Below, piece by piece: positions 36,663 to 45,867 of a stretch of DNA of 64,000 nucleotides; position 1 is the stretch's first letter, and each line of letters starts with the position of its first letter. The DNA comes from Dactylosporangium sp040605635 (lineage in GTDB: Bacteria > Actinomycetota > Actinomycetes > Mycobacteriales > Micromonosporaceae): positions 1 through 64,000 of the forward strand of contig NZ_JBEXDG010000011.1 in the NCBI RefSeq assembly GCF_040605635.1, written 5' to 3'. The position numbers were made by a program, and so were the translations under genes. Below the pieces are notes generated by a model that did not search any database, was not told the origin of the DNA, and worked only from the letters and a program-made list of their open reading frames with translations.

Positions 36663-36675
36663 CCCGCGATACCCA

Positions 36676-36709
36676 GACGCCCCGGCCGGAATGATCCGGC
36701 CGGGGCGTC
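36676..36709 (+). terminator. terminator of hppA
   Basis: Perfect 14-bp stem: GACGCCCCGGCCGG (36676-36689) and CCGGCCGGGGCGTC (36696-36709), loop AATGAT, then GTATTTGTC. It starts 13 bp after the stop. Confidence 0.88.
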
Positions 36710-36713
36710 GTAT

Positions 36714-36741
36714 TTGTCGAACAGACGATCGGTTCTAGGCT
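36714..36741 (+). promoter_or_regulatory. promoter of the lipoprotein gene
   Basis: -35 TTGTCG (36714-36719), 16-nt spacer, -10 TAGGCT (36736-36741), then 7 nt to ATG 36749. The start codon would be at the transcript 5' end. Confidence 0.5.
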
Positions 36742-36748
36742 TCCTTTC

Positions 36749-37291
36749 ATGCACATCCGCCTCGTCGCCACCGGCCTCCTTTTCGTCCTCGTTTCGGCGG
36801 GAACGGGTGGCTGCGGCGCTGACGGTGCCGGCGACGTGGCGCCGAAGGTGTGGGCGCAGCAGGTGTGCACGGCGCTGGCTCCCTGGCGGGCCGAGATCTC
36901 CGACCTGACGACGAAGGCTCAGCAGCAGCTCCAGGCGGCGAAGACCGCCGCGCAGACGAAGACCAACATCGTGGACCTGCTCGCCGGTGCCGAGACCGCC
37001 AGCGAGAAGGCCAGGGTCGGCATCAGCGGCGCCGGTGTGCCGGACGTCTCCGGCGGCGACAAGGTCGCCCAGCAGTTCACCGCCTCGCTGTCGAAGGCCC
37101 GCGACGCGTATGGCAACGCGAAGCGCTCGGTCGAGGGTCTGCCGACCGCCGACGCGAAGGCATTCTACGGCTCGGTCGGGACGGCGTTCGCGGTCCTCAA
37201 GGAGGAATACGAGCAGAGCGCCATCGACCCGAAGCACGTCGGCCAGAAGGATCTGCAGAAGGCCTTCGGCGAGGTGCCCGAGTGTCGGTGA
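36749..37291 (+). CDS. small secreted lipoprotein, helical
   Basis: 180 residues. A basic start and hydrophobic signal (1-23) end in the lipobox-like TGGC, Cys about residue 24, so a lipid-anchored extracellular protein. The mature part is mostly alpha-helical with Gln/Lys/Ala-rich heptad-like stretches (TTKAQQQLQAAKTAAQTK) and no catalytic motif. Two Cys (VCTAL and the terminal ECR) could pair. Function unknown. Leaderless start supported by the adjoining promoter; the stop overlaps the next gene by 4 bp. Confidence 0.8.
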   Translation: MHIRLVATGLLFVLVSAGTGGCGADGAGDVAPKVWAQQVCTALAPWRAEISDLTTKAQQQLQAAKTAAQTKTNIVDLLAGAETASEKARVGISGAGVPDVSGGDKVAQQFTASLSKARDAYGNAKRSVEGLPTADAKAFYGSVGTAFAVLKEEYEQSAIDPKHVGQKDLQKAFGEVPECR

Positions 37292-38349
37292 CGCCGGCCC
37301 GGAGCCGGCAACTGTCGATATTCGGGGTCGAGGCGCGCCCGCCGACCCCCATGGACCTGGAGGGTCTGCTCGCGGGTGCGGGCGAGGTCGGCCGGATGGG
37401 CGGCACCGCGAAGGTGTCGATCGAGGTCGAGGACGCGTGGCGGGCCGACGTGCTGCGCGCCGAGTGTGAGCAGCGGGGCCTGGTTGTGGCGAGTGAGCCG
37501 ACCGGGGTCGAGGACCGGTGGATGGTCCGCACGGCGTATGCGGCGCTGCTGGCCCCTCTCGCGGCCCGCTGGCTGGCCGGCACCGCGAAAGTTTCCCCAC
37601 CGGACCTGGTCCTCGACGGCCGGCGGCTGCGGCTGTGGGTGGCGGCGGCGGGCTCGTGGGACGGCCAGCGGGCCTACCTGCTCCGCCTCGCCCCGAGCCG
37701 CCCCTGCCCGCCAGAAGATGAGGACGCCAGCGGGCCGGGCAGCGACGGGGACGCCGGCGGGCCGGGCAGCGACGAGGGCGCCGGCGGGCCGGGCAGCGAC
37801 GGGGAAGCCGGGCAGCAGCCTGCCGCCGATCCTGAGCCGGGCGACATTTCGAAAATATCCGTCAGGAGCGAAGAGCCGGACGAGGTCGGGGAGCAGGGCG
37901 AAGGCGGGGAAGAGGACGCGGCGGCGAAGCCCCGGGGGAAGCCGAAGAAGAAGGCCACCCCATTGATCTCCGCGTTCGATCCGGGCCCCGTCGACCTGGG
38001 TGTCGAGGTCGAGGACTGGATCGACGACGCTCGCGACGAGTGGCCCGATTCGGGCGTCGCCGACCTGCCGACCGTCACGCTCGACCAGGTTACCGAACCG
38101 GTCAGCGAGGGCGAAACCGTACAAGCGGAAACCGACGAAACCGATGAAAACGCCATCGACCGTCAGGTTGCCGACAACTGGGTTGCGGTCGGGGACGCCC
38201 TGGCCGCCGCCGGGCTGATCGCCGTGTTCGTCGGTCCGAAGGCGGGCGGACCCGCGTACCGCATCGTGGGACTCCGCCGTGTGACCCGTCTCGCGGAACT
38301 CGTCGGCGAGCCGCCCGCCGGTGCGCCGCACGCGAGTTGGCCGAGGTGA
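37288..38349 (+). CDS. conserved hypothetical protein with acidic repeat linker
   Basis: 353 residues from GTG 37288 (GTGA overlap). The N-terminal part (1-135: RQLSIFGVEARPPTPMDLEGLL, VSIEVEDAWRADVLRAEC) and the C-terminal part (about 290-353: NWVAVGDALAAAGLIAVFVG, YRIVGLRRVTRLAELVG) appear folded. The middle is a disordered acidic region with three 9-residue repeats like DAGGPGSDE near 148-175 and a Lys patch KPKKK. No family function recognised. Coupled to the lipoprotein upstream and followed by topA. Confidence 0.75.
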   Translation: MTPARSRQLSIFGVEARPPTPMDLEGLLAGAGEVGRMGGTAKVSIEVEDAWRADVLRAECEQRGLVVASEPTGVEDRWMVRTAYAALLAPLAARWLAGTAKVSPPDLVLDGRRLRLWVAAAGSWDGQRAYLLRLAPSRPCPPEDEDASGPGSDGDAGGPGSDEGAGGPGSDGEAGQQPAADPEPGDISKISVRSEEPDEVGEQGEGGEEDAAAKPRGKPKKKATPLISAFDPGPVDLGVEVEDWIDDARDEWPDSGVADLPTVTLDQVTEPVSEGETVQAETDETDENAIDRQVADNWVAVGDALAAAGLIAVFVGPKAGGPAYRIVGLRRVTRLAELVGEPPAGAPHASWPR

Positions 38350-38602
38350 ACGCCGGGTAGGCTGACCCTACGACGCGCAGTGTGATCCCGCCCGCCTGGC
38401 GGGTCACCGGCAGTCGACAAAGCGTGACAAATACGGCAGCCGATGCGACACGATCGCAAGATCGGGCAGGTAGCGCTTCTGCTTGGGTGTAGCGTGGCGC
38501 CGATCGGCGTGTCGCAAGCCGACCGCCGGGTGCCGCATCGCGCAACTCGGCGCGTAGGCGCGCGTTACGTTTGACACATGTCCGTCCGCACCGGGGAGAG
38601 CT

Positions 38603-41395
38603 GTGCCGAACTCCGCCAACACGAAGCGGCTGGTGATCGTCGAGTCGCCGGCGAAGGCCAAGACGATTTCGGGCTATCTGGGCCCGAATTACGTCGTGGA
38701 GGCGAGCTTCGGCCACGTCCGTGACCTGCCCGTGGGCAAGAAAGACATGCCCGAGGACCTGAAGAGCAAGCCCTGGGCCTATCTCGGCGTCGACGTCGAC
38801 AACGATTTCACCCCGGTCTATGTCATCTCGGCCGACCGGCGCAAGCAGATCACCAGGCTCAAAGAGCTGCTGAAGACCGCCAGCGAGGTCTACCTCGCCA
38901 CAGATGAGGACCGCGAGGGCGAGGCCATCGCCTGGCACCTCTTCGAGACCTTGAAGCCGAAGGTCCCGGTCAAGCGGATGGTCTTCCACGAGATCACCAA
39001 GCCGGCGATCCAGGCCGCCGTCGCCAACCCGCGGGAGATCAACCGCTCGCTGGTCGACGCGCAGGAGACCCGCCGCATCCTCGACCGGCTCTATGGCTAC
39101 GACCTGTCCACCGTGCTGTGGAAGAAGGTCCAGGGCGGCCTGTCCGCCGGCCGCGTGCAGTCGGTCGCGACCCGCATCGTGGTCGAGCGGGAGCGGCAGC
39201 GGATGAAGTTCCGCTCCGCCGACTACTGGGACATCCTGGCCAAGCTCCTGCCGTCCGGCGACGAGCGCACGTTCAACGCGACGCTGCTCGCGATCGACGG
39301 CGACCGGGTCGCCACCGGCCGCGACTTCGACCCGGAGACCGGCAAGGTCCGGCCCAACGCCGGCGTCATCCACCTCGACGAGCAGGGCGCCCGCGGTCTC
39401 GCCGCGCGTCTTGCGGGCCGGCCGTTCACGGTCACCCGGGTTGAGGAGAAGCCCTACCGGCGCAAGCCCGCCGCACCGTTCATTACCTCGACGCTGCAGC
39501 AGGAGGGCTCCCGCAAGCTGCGGCTGTCCAGCGCGCAGACCATGCGGATCGCCCAGCGGCTGTATGAGAACGGCTACATCACCTACATGCGAACGGACTC
39601 GGTGAACCTGTCCGAGGCCGCGATCGCCGCCGCCCGCCAGCAGATCCTCGACCTGTACGGGCCGAGCGCCGTGCCGCCGCAGCCCCGCCGGTACACCAGC
39701 AAGGTCAAGAACGCGCAGGAGGCGCACGAGGCGATCCGCCCGGCCGGCGACAGCTTCCGCACCCCGGGCGACGTGGCCAAAGAGCTCAGCGCCGAGGAGC
39801 TGCGACTGTACGAGTTGATCTGGCAGCGCACGATCGCGTCGCAGATGACTGACGCGGTCGGCAACAGCACCTCCGTCCGGATCAATGCGGTGACCCCGGC
39901 GAACGAGTCGGTCGACTTCAGCGCGAGCGGCAAGACGATCACCGATCCCGGCTTCCTGCGCGCGTACGTCGAATCCTCCGACGACGAGAACGCCGAGGCC
40001 GAGGACGCCGAGCGGCGCCTGCCGGTGCTGGTCAAGGGCCAGTCGCTGACCGAGAAGGGGCTCACCCCGACCGGCCACACCACCCAGCCGCCGGCCCGCT
40101 ACACGGAGGCGTCGCTGGTCAAGGCGATGGAGGAGCTCGGCATCGGCCGCCCCTCCACCTACGCCTCGATCATGGAGACGATCAACAACCGTGGCTATGT
40201 GTTCAAGCGTGGCCAGGCGCTGATCCCGTCGTTCCTGGCGTTCGCCGTCGTGGGGCTGCTGGAGAAGCACTTCCCGCGCCTGGTCGACTACGACTTCACC
40301 GCGTCGATGGAGAACGTCCTCGACGAGATCGCCAACGGCGACGAGAGCGCCGTGGACTTCCTGCGCCCGTTCTACTTCGGTGGCGACACGGGCGACGAAG
40401 GGTCGGTGCCCCGCCAGGGCGGGCTGAAGCGCATGGTCACCGAGCGGCTGGGCGAGATCGACGCGCGTGGGATCAACTCGATCTCGCTGTTCCGTGACGA
40501 GGCCAACCGCGACGTCGTCGTGCGCGTCGGGCGGTACGGGCCGTATCTGCAGCGCTTCCTCGCCGACCAGCCCGAGGGCGACGAAGGCGACCGGGCGACG
40601 GTCCCGGACGGTCTCGCGCCGGACGAGCTGACCCCGGAGAAGGTCGCCGAGCTGTTCGTCGGCGGCGCCAGCGGCGAGCGCAAGCTCGGCGAGCACCCGG
40701 AGACCGGCGAGCCGATCGTGCTGAAGTCCGGCCGCTACGGGCCCTACGTGTCCACGGGCGAGAAGAACTCCTCGCTGCTGTCCACGCAGTCGCCGGAGCT
40801 CCTGACCCTTGAAGAGGCGCTGCAGCTGCTGACCCTGCCGAGGATCGTCGGCAAGGACGCCGAGGGCGCGGACATCATCGCGTCGCCCGGCCGGTACGGC
40901 CCGTACATCAAGCGCGGCGCCGACACGAGGTCGCTGGAGAACGAGGATCAGCTCTTCACGGTCACCCTCGAAGAGGCGCTGCGGCTGCTGGAGCAGCCGA
41001 AGACGCGTGGGCGGGCCGCGGCGAAGCCACCGCTGCGGGAGATGGGCGCCGACCCGGCGACCGAGAAGCCCCTGGTCATCAAGGACGGGCGCTTCGGTCC
41101 GTACGTGACGGACGGCGAGTTCAACGCGTCGCTGCGTCGCAACCAGACGGTCGAGGAACTGACCGTCGCCGAGGCGAGCGAGATGCTGGCCGAGAAGCGG
41201 GCCAAGGGACCGGCGCCGAAGAAGGCCAGGCCCGCGAAGAAGGCGGCCGAGGGCGCGGCGAAGAAGACCACGACGGCCAAGAAGACCACCGCGGCGAAGA
41301 AGACCACGACGGCGGCGAAGAAGGCGACCCCGGCCAAGAAGGCGGCGCCGAAGAAGGCCACCTCGGCGAAGAAGGCGACCCCGCCCGGGGAGTGA
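38603..41395 (+). CDS. topA: DNA topoisomerase I (type IA)
   Basis: 930 residues from GTG 38603. Toprim domain LVIVESPAKAKTISGYLG and LATDEDREGEAIAWHL, active-site Tyr328 in GYITYMRTDSVNLS, and four C-terminal GRYGPY-type repeats (GRYGPYL, GRYGPYV, GRYGPYI, GRFGPYV) instead of zinc fingers, then a Lys/Ala/Thr tail of about 60 residues (KKATPAKKAAPKK). It relaxes negative supercoils; the basic tail of actinobacterial TopA aids DNA binding and processivity. Monocistronic, ended by a bidirectional terminator. Confidence 0.97.
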   Translation: MPNSANTKRLVIVESPAKAKTISGYLGPNYVVEASFGHVRDLPVGKKDMPEDLKSKPWAYLGVDVDNDFTPVYVISADRRKQITRLKELLKTASEVYLATDEDREGEAIAWHLFETLKPKVPVKRMVFHEITKPAIQAAVANPREINRSLVDAQETRRILDRLYGYDLSTVLWKKVQGGLSAGRVQSVATRIVVERERQRMKFRSADYWDILAKLLPSGDERTFNATLLAIDGDRVATGRDFDPETGKVRPNAGVIHLDEQGARGLAARLAGRPFTVTRVEEKPYRRKPAAPFITSTLQQEGSRKLRLSSAQTMRIAQRLYENGYITYMRTDSVNLSEAAIAAARQQILDLYGPSAVPPQPRRYTSKVKNAQEAHEAIRPAGDSFRTPGDVAKELSAEELRLYELIWQRTIASQMTDAVGNSTSVRINAVTPANESVDFSASGKTITDPGFLRAYVESSDDENAEAEDAERRLPVLVKGQSLTEKGLTPTGHTTQPPARYTEASLVKAMEELGIGRPSTYASIMETINNRGYVFKRGQALIPSFLAFAVVGLLEKHFPRLVDYDFTASMENVLDEIANGDESAVDFLRPFYFGGDTGDEGSVPRQGGLKRMVTERLGEIDARGINSISLFRDEANRDVVVRVGRYGPYLQRFLADQPEGDEGDRATVPDGLAPDELTPEKVAELFVGGASGERKLGEHPETGEPIVLKSGRYGPYVSTGEKNSSLLSTQSPELLTLEEALQLLTLPRIVGKDAEGADIIASPGRYGPYIKRGADTRSLENEDQLFTVTLEEALRLLEQPKTRGRAAAKPPLREMGADPATEKPLVIKDGRFGPYVTDGEFNASLRRNQTVEELTVAEASEMLAEKRAKGPAPKKARPAKKAAEGAAKKTTTAKKTTAAKKTTTAAKKATPAKKAAPKKATSAKKATPPGE

Positions 41396-41400
41396 CGCAG

Positions 41401-41435
41401 GTTGACCTTGGACGATCCGATCGTCCAAGGTCAAC
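41401..41435. terminator. bidirectional terminator between topA and the lactone oxidase gene
   Basis: Perfect 16-bp stem: GTTGACCTTGGACGAT (41401-41416) and ATCGTCCAAGGTCAAC (41420-41435), loop CCG. It lies exactly between the convergent stop codons. Confidence 0.9.
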
Positions 41436-41440
41436 GCACG

Positions 41441-42733
41441 CTAGAGGCCGAGGACGCGATCGGTGTAGGCGTTGGCGAAGAGGCGGCCAGGGTCGAGCTT
41501 GTCGCGCAGCGCGGTGAAGTCGCCGAAGCGCGGGTAGGCCGTCGCCAGGGACCCGGCGTCGCGGAAGTTCATCTTGCCCCAGTGCGGCCGGCCGCCCAGC
41601 GGCGTGGTGATGGCCTCGAAGCGCCGGAAGTACTCCTCGAACGGCGCGCCGACGTACTGGTGGATCGCGATGTAGGCGCTGTCCCGGCCGTGCCCGTGCG
41701 AGAGCCAGATGTCGTCGGCGGCGGTGAACCGCACCTCCACCGGGAACTGGATCTTGTACGGCAGGCCGGCGATCACCGACCGCAGCCCGTCGAACGCCTC
41801 CCGGAGCGCCTCGCGGGGCAGCCCGTACTCCATCTCCACGAACCGGACCCGGCGCGGCGTGCAGAACACCTCGTGGGACGAGGCCGTGTAGGTGCGCGCC
41901 GACAACGCCCGGGCCGAGACGCGGCTGATCGCCGGGACCGCGGACGGCATCGCCCGGCCGAGCCGGCACGCGCCGCCGAACACCGTGTTGGACAGGAAGT
42001 CGTCGTCGAGCCAGCGCCGCCAGCCGGCCAGGGGACGGTCCGACAGCGGCACGATGTTGTTGCGCTTCATCTGGACCCGGTCGGTGTAGGGAAACCAGTA
42101 GAACTCGAAGTGATCGTTCGAAGCGATGTGGTCATCGAGGCCCGACCACACGTCGGCCAGCGGCGCCGGGCGCTCGTCGGCCCGCAGCGTGAAGGCCGGC
42201 ACGCAGCGCAGTGTCACCTCGGTGAGCACGCCGAGCGCGCCGATGTTGACCCGGGCGGCGGCGAACAGGTCCGGCCGCGAGTCCGCGGAGCAGCGCACGA
42301 CCGTCCCGTCGGCGGTGACGAGCTCGAGGGCCTCGACGAAGGTCGAAAGACATCCATAAGCGGCGCCGGTTCCGTGTGTACCGGTGGAGAGCGCCCCGGA
42401 GATCGTCTGCGCGTCGATGTCGCCGAGGTTGGGCATCGCCAGGCCGTGCGCCGCGAGGGTCGCGTTGAGCGTGGCCAGTTTCATGCCCGCCTGGACGGTC
42501 ACGAGATCACCCTCGACCCGGACGAGTGACGCCATCCGGTCGAGCTCGACCCGGACCCCGTCCGTCAGAGCGGTGGGCGTGAAGGAGTGCCCGGCGCCGA
42601 CGGCCTTGACCTTGAGCCCCTCCGAGGCCGCGCCGCTGAGCACGAAGGCCAGCTCAGCGGTGGTCGAGGGGTGCGCGACACGCGCCGCCCGAGCGGTCTG
42701 GTTGCCGGCCCAGTTGGCCCACGGAGAAGTCAC
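41441..42733 (-). CDS. FAD-linked D-arabinono-1,4-lactone oxidase family protein
   Basis: 430 residues from GTG 42733 (VTSPWANWAGNQTA), chosen because family members start close to the WxNWAGN motif; a TTG start 18 codons upstream is possible. FAD_binding_4 domain with VGAGHSFTPTALTDG and GTHGTGAAYG, then the ALO domain ending HWGKMNF and RFGDFTALRDKLDPGRLFAN. It would oxidise an aldonolactone such as arabinono- or gulonolactone using FAD; the exact sugar is uncertain. Divergent from a TetR regulator, a likely local controller. Confidence 0.9.
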   Translation of the reverse strand: MTSPWANWAGNQTARAARVAHPSTTAELAFVLSGAASEGLKVKAVGAGHSFTPTALTDGVRVELDRMASLVRVEGDLVTVQAGMKLATLNATLAAHGLAMPNLGDIDAQTISGALSTGTHGTGAAYGCLSTFVEALELVTADGTVVRCSADSRPDLFAAARVNIGALGVLTEVTLRCVPAFTLRADERPAPLADVWSGLDDHIASNDHFEFYWFPYTDRVQMKRNNIVPLSDRPLAGWRRWLDDDFLSNTVFGGACRLGRAMPSAVPAISRVSARALSARTYTASSHEVFCTPRRVRFVEMEYGLPREALREAFDGLRSVIAGLPYKIQFPVEVRFTAADDIWLSHGHGRDSAYIAIHQYVGAPFEEYFRRFEAITTPLGGRPHWGKMNFRDAGSLATAYPRFGDFTALRDKLDPGRLFANAYTDRVLGL

Positions 42734-42870
42734 GAAACCTGAGTACCCTTCACGTATGCCCGCCGTCAATGACCCGATGAATCCCAAGAGTGAAATGGGC
42801 TATCCGCCGATCGTGCCCGCTCGTTGACGTGAGTAGGTTTCAGAGGGACGAGCTTGAGGGGGACTGCCGG

Positions 42871-43503
42871 GTGGCGACGCAGACAGTGGCCAGTGCCGGG
42901 ACGAAGCCACTGCGCCGGGTTCCGGTGCAGGGGCGCAGTGTGGCACGGGTCGGGCGGATGCTCGACGCATGCGCCGAGCTCGTCGATGAGGTGGGCTACG
43001 ACGGGCTGACCACGACACTGCTCGCGGAGCGGGCGGGGGTGGCGATCGGATCGGTCTACCAGTTCTTCCCCGACAAGCGCGCCATCGTGCAGGCGCTCAC
43101 GCTCCGCAGCCTGGAGGGCTATCTGGAGCGCCTCGGCGCCCGGCTGGCCGAGGAAGACATCTCGCACTGGTGGGACGCGGTCGACGCGGCCATCGACGAG
43201 TACATCGACATGCACCGCACGGTGCCGGGCTTCCGGACGCTGCACTTCGGTGACGTCGTGGACATCCACCTGCTCGACGACGAGCGGGACAACAACGACG
43301 TCATCGTGTCGCAGCTCGCGGCGCTGCTCATCGGCCGCTTCGGCATCGTGGACGCCGACCGGCTCCAGTTCGTGCTGGCGATCGCGGTCGAGGCCGCCGA
43401 CGCGTTGATCAAGATGGCGTTCCGGCGCTCGCCGGACGGCGACGCGGCCGTGCTCGGCGAGGCGAAGGCCCTGATCAGGGACTACCTCCACCACCGCCTC
43501 TGA
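42871..43503 (+). CDS. TetR-family transcriptional regulator
   Basis: 210 residues from GTG 42871 (GAGGGGG upstream); the longer frame adds an unrelated leader. The N-terminal HTH is clear: ARVGRMLDACAELVDEVGYDGLTTTLLAERAGVAIGSVYQFFPDKRAIV. The C-terminal ligand/dimer domain carries WWDAVDAAIDEYIDMHRTVPGFRTLHF. It starts 138 bp from the divergent lactone oxidase gene, the usual arrangement for a TetR repressor and its target. Ligand unknown. Confidence 0.92.
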   Translation: MATQTVASAGTKPLRRVPVQGRSVARVGRMLDACAELVDEVGYDGLTTTLLAERAGVAIGSVYQFFPDKRAIVQALTLRSLEGYLERLGARLAEEDISHWWDAVDAAIDEYIDMHRTVPGFRTLHFGDVVDIHLLDDERDNNDVIVSQLAALLIGRFGIVDADRLQFVLAIAVEAADALIKMAFRRSPDGDAAVLGEAKALIRDYLHHRL

Positions 43504-43512
43504 CGACGTCTT

Positions 43513-43554
43513 CAGGCCCTTTATCGGCTGTTCACAGGGCCGGTAAAGGGCCTG
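43513..43554 (+). terminator. terminator of the TetR gene
   Basis: CAGGCCCTTTATCGGC (43513-43528) pairs with GCCGGTAAAGGGCCTG (43539-43554): 16 bp with one G-U wobble and a 10-nt loop. Ten bases after the stop codon. Confidence 0.85.
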
Positions 43555-43655
43555 AAACCTCGTGTTGACAATCCCACACGACCTGTCCGCTTTGCCCACC
43601 ACGGCGCATACTCGTGATCGACCGGTACCCCACTTCGAGGACTGGATCCGTCACG

Positions 43656-44621
43656 ATGCAAAGCGCCATGAGCAGGCAAAACATCGGCATCATCGGTGCC
43701 GGGCGAGTAGGTGCCGTGCTCGGCGCCGCGCTCGTGCGAGCCGGCCACCGGGTGGTCGCCGCGGTCGGCGTCTCGACCGCCTCCAAGTCCCGCGCGGAGC
43801 AGCTGCTCCCGGGCGTCGCGCTCCTCCCCGCCGACCAGGTCGCAGCCTCCGCCGACCTCGTGCTGCTGGCGGTCCCCGACGACGTGCTCGCCGGCCTGGT
43901 CAACGGCCTGGTCGAGACCGGCGCGCTGCGCCCCGGCCAGATCGTCGCGCACACCTCCGGCGCCCACGGCCTCGCCGTCCTCGCGCCCGTCATGGCCGCC
44001 GGAGCGCGTCCCCTGGCCCTGCACCCGGCGATGACGTTCACCGGCACCGCCGTGGACCTGGACCGGCTCGCCGGCGGTGTCTCGTTCGGCGTCACCGCCC
44101 CCGACGACCTGCGCGACCTCGCCGCCTCCCTCGTCGCCGACCTCGGCGGCCAGGTCGAGTGGATCGCCGAGGAGCGCCGCCCGCTCTACCACGCGGCCCT
44201 GGCACACGGCGCCAACCACCTCGCCACGCTGGTCAACGAGGCGCTCGACCGGCTCCGCGACGCCGGGGTCCGGCACCCGGAGCAGGTCCTCGCCCCGCTG
44301 CTGGGCGCCTCGCTGGACAACTCGCTGCGCCTCGGCGACGCCGCCATCACCGGTCCCGTGGTCCGCGGCGACGCCGGCACGGTCGCCAAGCACCTCAAGG
44401 CCCTCGACGAGGTCGCGCCCGAGTCGGTGCCGCCCTACCTGGCGCTCGCCCGGCGCACCGCCGACCGGGTCATCGCCGCCGGCCGCCTCCGCCCGATCGA
44501 CGCCGAGCCGCTGCTCGACGTCCTGGGCACCGCCGGGGCGCCCAGCGAGCCGGCCGCACCGGTGGTCGCGGCACAGCGCAGCGGGCGCCGGAAGGCCAAG
44601 GGCACCGGAGGCAAGCCGTGA
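43656..44621 (+). CDS. Rossmann-like and DUF2520 domain protein upstream of panC
   Basis: 321 residues. N-terminal Rossmann dinucleotide fold with IGIIGAGRVGAVLGAALVRAGH and a C-terminal DUF2520 helical domain (HAALAHGANHLATLVNEAL, LGDAAITGPVVRGDAGTVAKHL), resembling ProC/ketopantoate-reductase-like enzymes. Because it is translationally coupled to panC (GTGA overlap), a role near ketopantoate reduction is often suspected but not shown. The ATG at 43656 or at 43668 could be the start; neither has a strong RBS. The C-terminus is basic (GRRKAKG). Confidence 0.85.
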   Translation: MQSAMSRQNIGIIGAGRVGAVLGAALVRAGHRVVAAVGVSTASKSRAEQLLPGVALLPADQVAASADLVLLAVPDDVLAGLVNGLVETGALRPGQIVAHTSGAHGLAVLAPVMAAGARPLALHPAMTFTGTAVDLDRLAGGVSFGVTAPDDLRDLAASLVADLGGQVEWIAEERRPLYHAALAHGANHLATLVNEALDRLRDAGVRHPEQVLAPLLGASLDNSLRLGDAAITGPVVRGDAGTVAKHLKALDEVAPESVPPYLALARRTADRVIAAGRLRPIDAEPLLDVLGTAGAPSEPAAPVVAAQRSGRRKAKGTGGKP

Positions 44622-45430
44622 ACGTCGTCGAGACCCGCGAGCAGCTCGCCGAGGCGCGCGCCGCGGCCCGCGGCACCGTCGCCGTGGTCATGACCATGGG
44701 CGCCCTGCACGACGGGCATGCGGAGCTCCTTCGTGCCGCACGCGCAGCAGCGGACACGGTCCTGTTGACGATCTTCGTGAATCCCCTGCAGTTCGCGCCG
44801 GGCGAGGACTTCGACCGCTACCCGCGCACCCTGGAGGCCGATCTCGCGATCGCCGGGACGGCCGGCGTGGACATCGCGTTCACGCCCACCCGCGAGGTGA
44901 TGTACCCGCAGGGCAAGCCGTCCGTCCGGGTGGACCCGGGCCCCGCCGGCAACGAGCTGGAGGGCGCCAGCCGCCCCGGGTTCTTCCACGGCGTGCTGAC
45001 CGTGGTCAACAAGCTGTTCCAACTGACCCGCCCCGACGTCGCGTACTTCGGGGAGAAGGACTACCAGCAGCTCGGCATGATCCGGGCGATGGTCCGCGAC
45101 TTCGACCTGCCCATCGACGTGCGGGGCGTGCCGACGGTGCGGGAGCCCGACGGCCTCGCCCTTTCCAGCCGCAACCGCTATCTCGCCCCGGCGGAGCGGC
45201 GCGCGGCGCTGGTGCTGTCCAGGGCGCTGCGTGCCGGAGCGGCAGCGGAAAGCCCGGTCGAGGCGGGGCTCGCCGAGTTCGCCACCGAGCCCGAGGTCAA
45301 GCTCGACTACTTCGTCCTCACCGACCCGATGCTCGGCCCCGCGCCCGCGCACGGTCCGGCCCGGCTGCTCACCGCGGCCTGGGTCGGCGGCACCCGCCTC
45401 ATCGACAACATCGCATTGGAACTGCCGTGA
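44618..45430 (+). CDS. panC: pantothenate synthetase (pantoate-beta-alanine ligase)
   Basis: 270 residues from GTG 44618, overlapping the previous stop by 4 bp. Nucleotidyl-transferase motifs: TMGALHDGHAELL (HxGH), FVNPLQF, YFGEKDYQQLGMI, and LSSRNRYL as the KMSKS equivalent. It joins pantoate and beta-alanine with ATP to give pantothenate. Directly coupled to panD, which supplies beta-alanine, so both substrates of the final step are handled in one operon. panB is not in the window. Confidence 0.96.
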   Translation: MNVVETREQLAEARAAARGTVAVVMTMGALHDGHAELLRAARAAADTVLLTIFVNPLQFAPGEDFDRYPRTLEADLAIAGTAGVDIAFTPTREVMYPQGKPSVRVDPGPAGNELEGASRPGFFHGVLTVVNKLFQLTRPDVAYFGEKDYQQLGMIRAMVRDFDLPIDVRGVPTVREPDGLALSSRNRYLAPAERRAALVLSRALRAGAAAESPVEAGLAEFATEPEVKLDYFVLTDPMLGPAPAHGPARLLTAAWVGGTRLIDNIALELP

Positions 45431-45849
45431 TCCGCACGATGCTCAAGTCCAAGATCCACCGTGCCACGGTCACGCAGGCGGATCTGCACTACGTCGGTTC
45501 GGTAACGGTTGACGAGGATCTGATGGACGCCGCGGACCTCCTCGCCGGCGAACAGGTCGCGATCGTGGACGTCACGAACGGCGCCCGGCTGGAGACCTAC
45601 GTGATCGCCGGGCCCCGCGGCAGCGGCGTGATCGGGATCAACGGCGCCGCCGCGCACCTGGTACACCCCGGTGACCTCGTCATCCTGATCTCCTATGCGC
45701 AGCTCGACGACGCGACCGCCAGGACCTACCAGCCGCGGGTCGTGCACGTCGACGCCGCCAACGCAATCATCGAACTCGGTCACGATCCGGCCTATGCCAT
45801 ACCGGGTATGGTGGGCGAACCCGTGAGGGGAGACCTTCTCCGGGCGTAG
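45427..45849 (+). CDS. panD: aspartate 1-decarboxylase
   Basis: 140 residues from GTG 45427 (4-bp overlap with panC). Family start MLKSKIHRATVTQADLHYVGSV; self-cleavage at Gly24-Ser25 would generate the pyruvoyl cofactor on Ser25. NGARLETYVI, INGAAAHLVHPGDLVILISY follow. It makes beta-alanine from aspartate for PanC. The tail beyond residue 115 is longer than in E. coli, as is common in actinobacteria. Confidence 0.96.
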   Translation: MIRTMLKSKIHRATVTQADLHYVGSVTVDEDLMDAADLLAGEQVAIVDVTNGARLETYVIAGPRGSGVIGINGAAAHLVHPGDLVILISYAQLDDATARTYQPRVVHVDAANAIIELGHDPAYAIPGMVGEPVRGDLLRA

Positions 45850-45867
45850 TGCTCCTGGGGAGGTGCG

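Noticed and set aside
38565..38602. TTGACA just upstream of topA as a -35 box
   Set aside because: It is about 30 nt from the start codon, so transcription would begin inside the gene.
38102..41434. A 1110-codon open frame antisense to topA
   Set aside because: Composition shadow of a high-GC gene; the sense strand has complete topoisomerase motifs and the antisense product has no family features.
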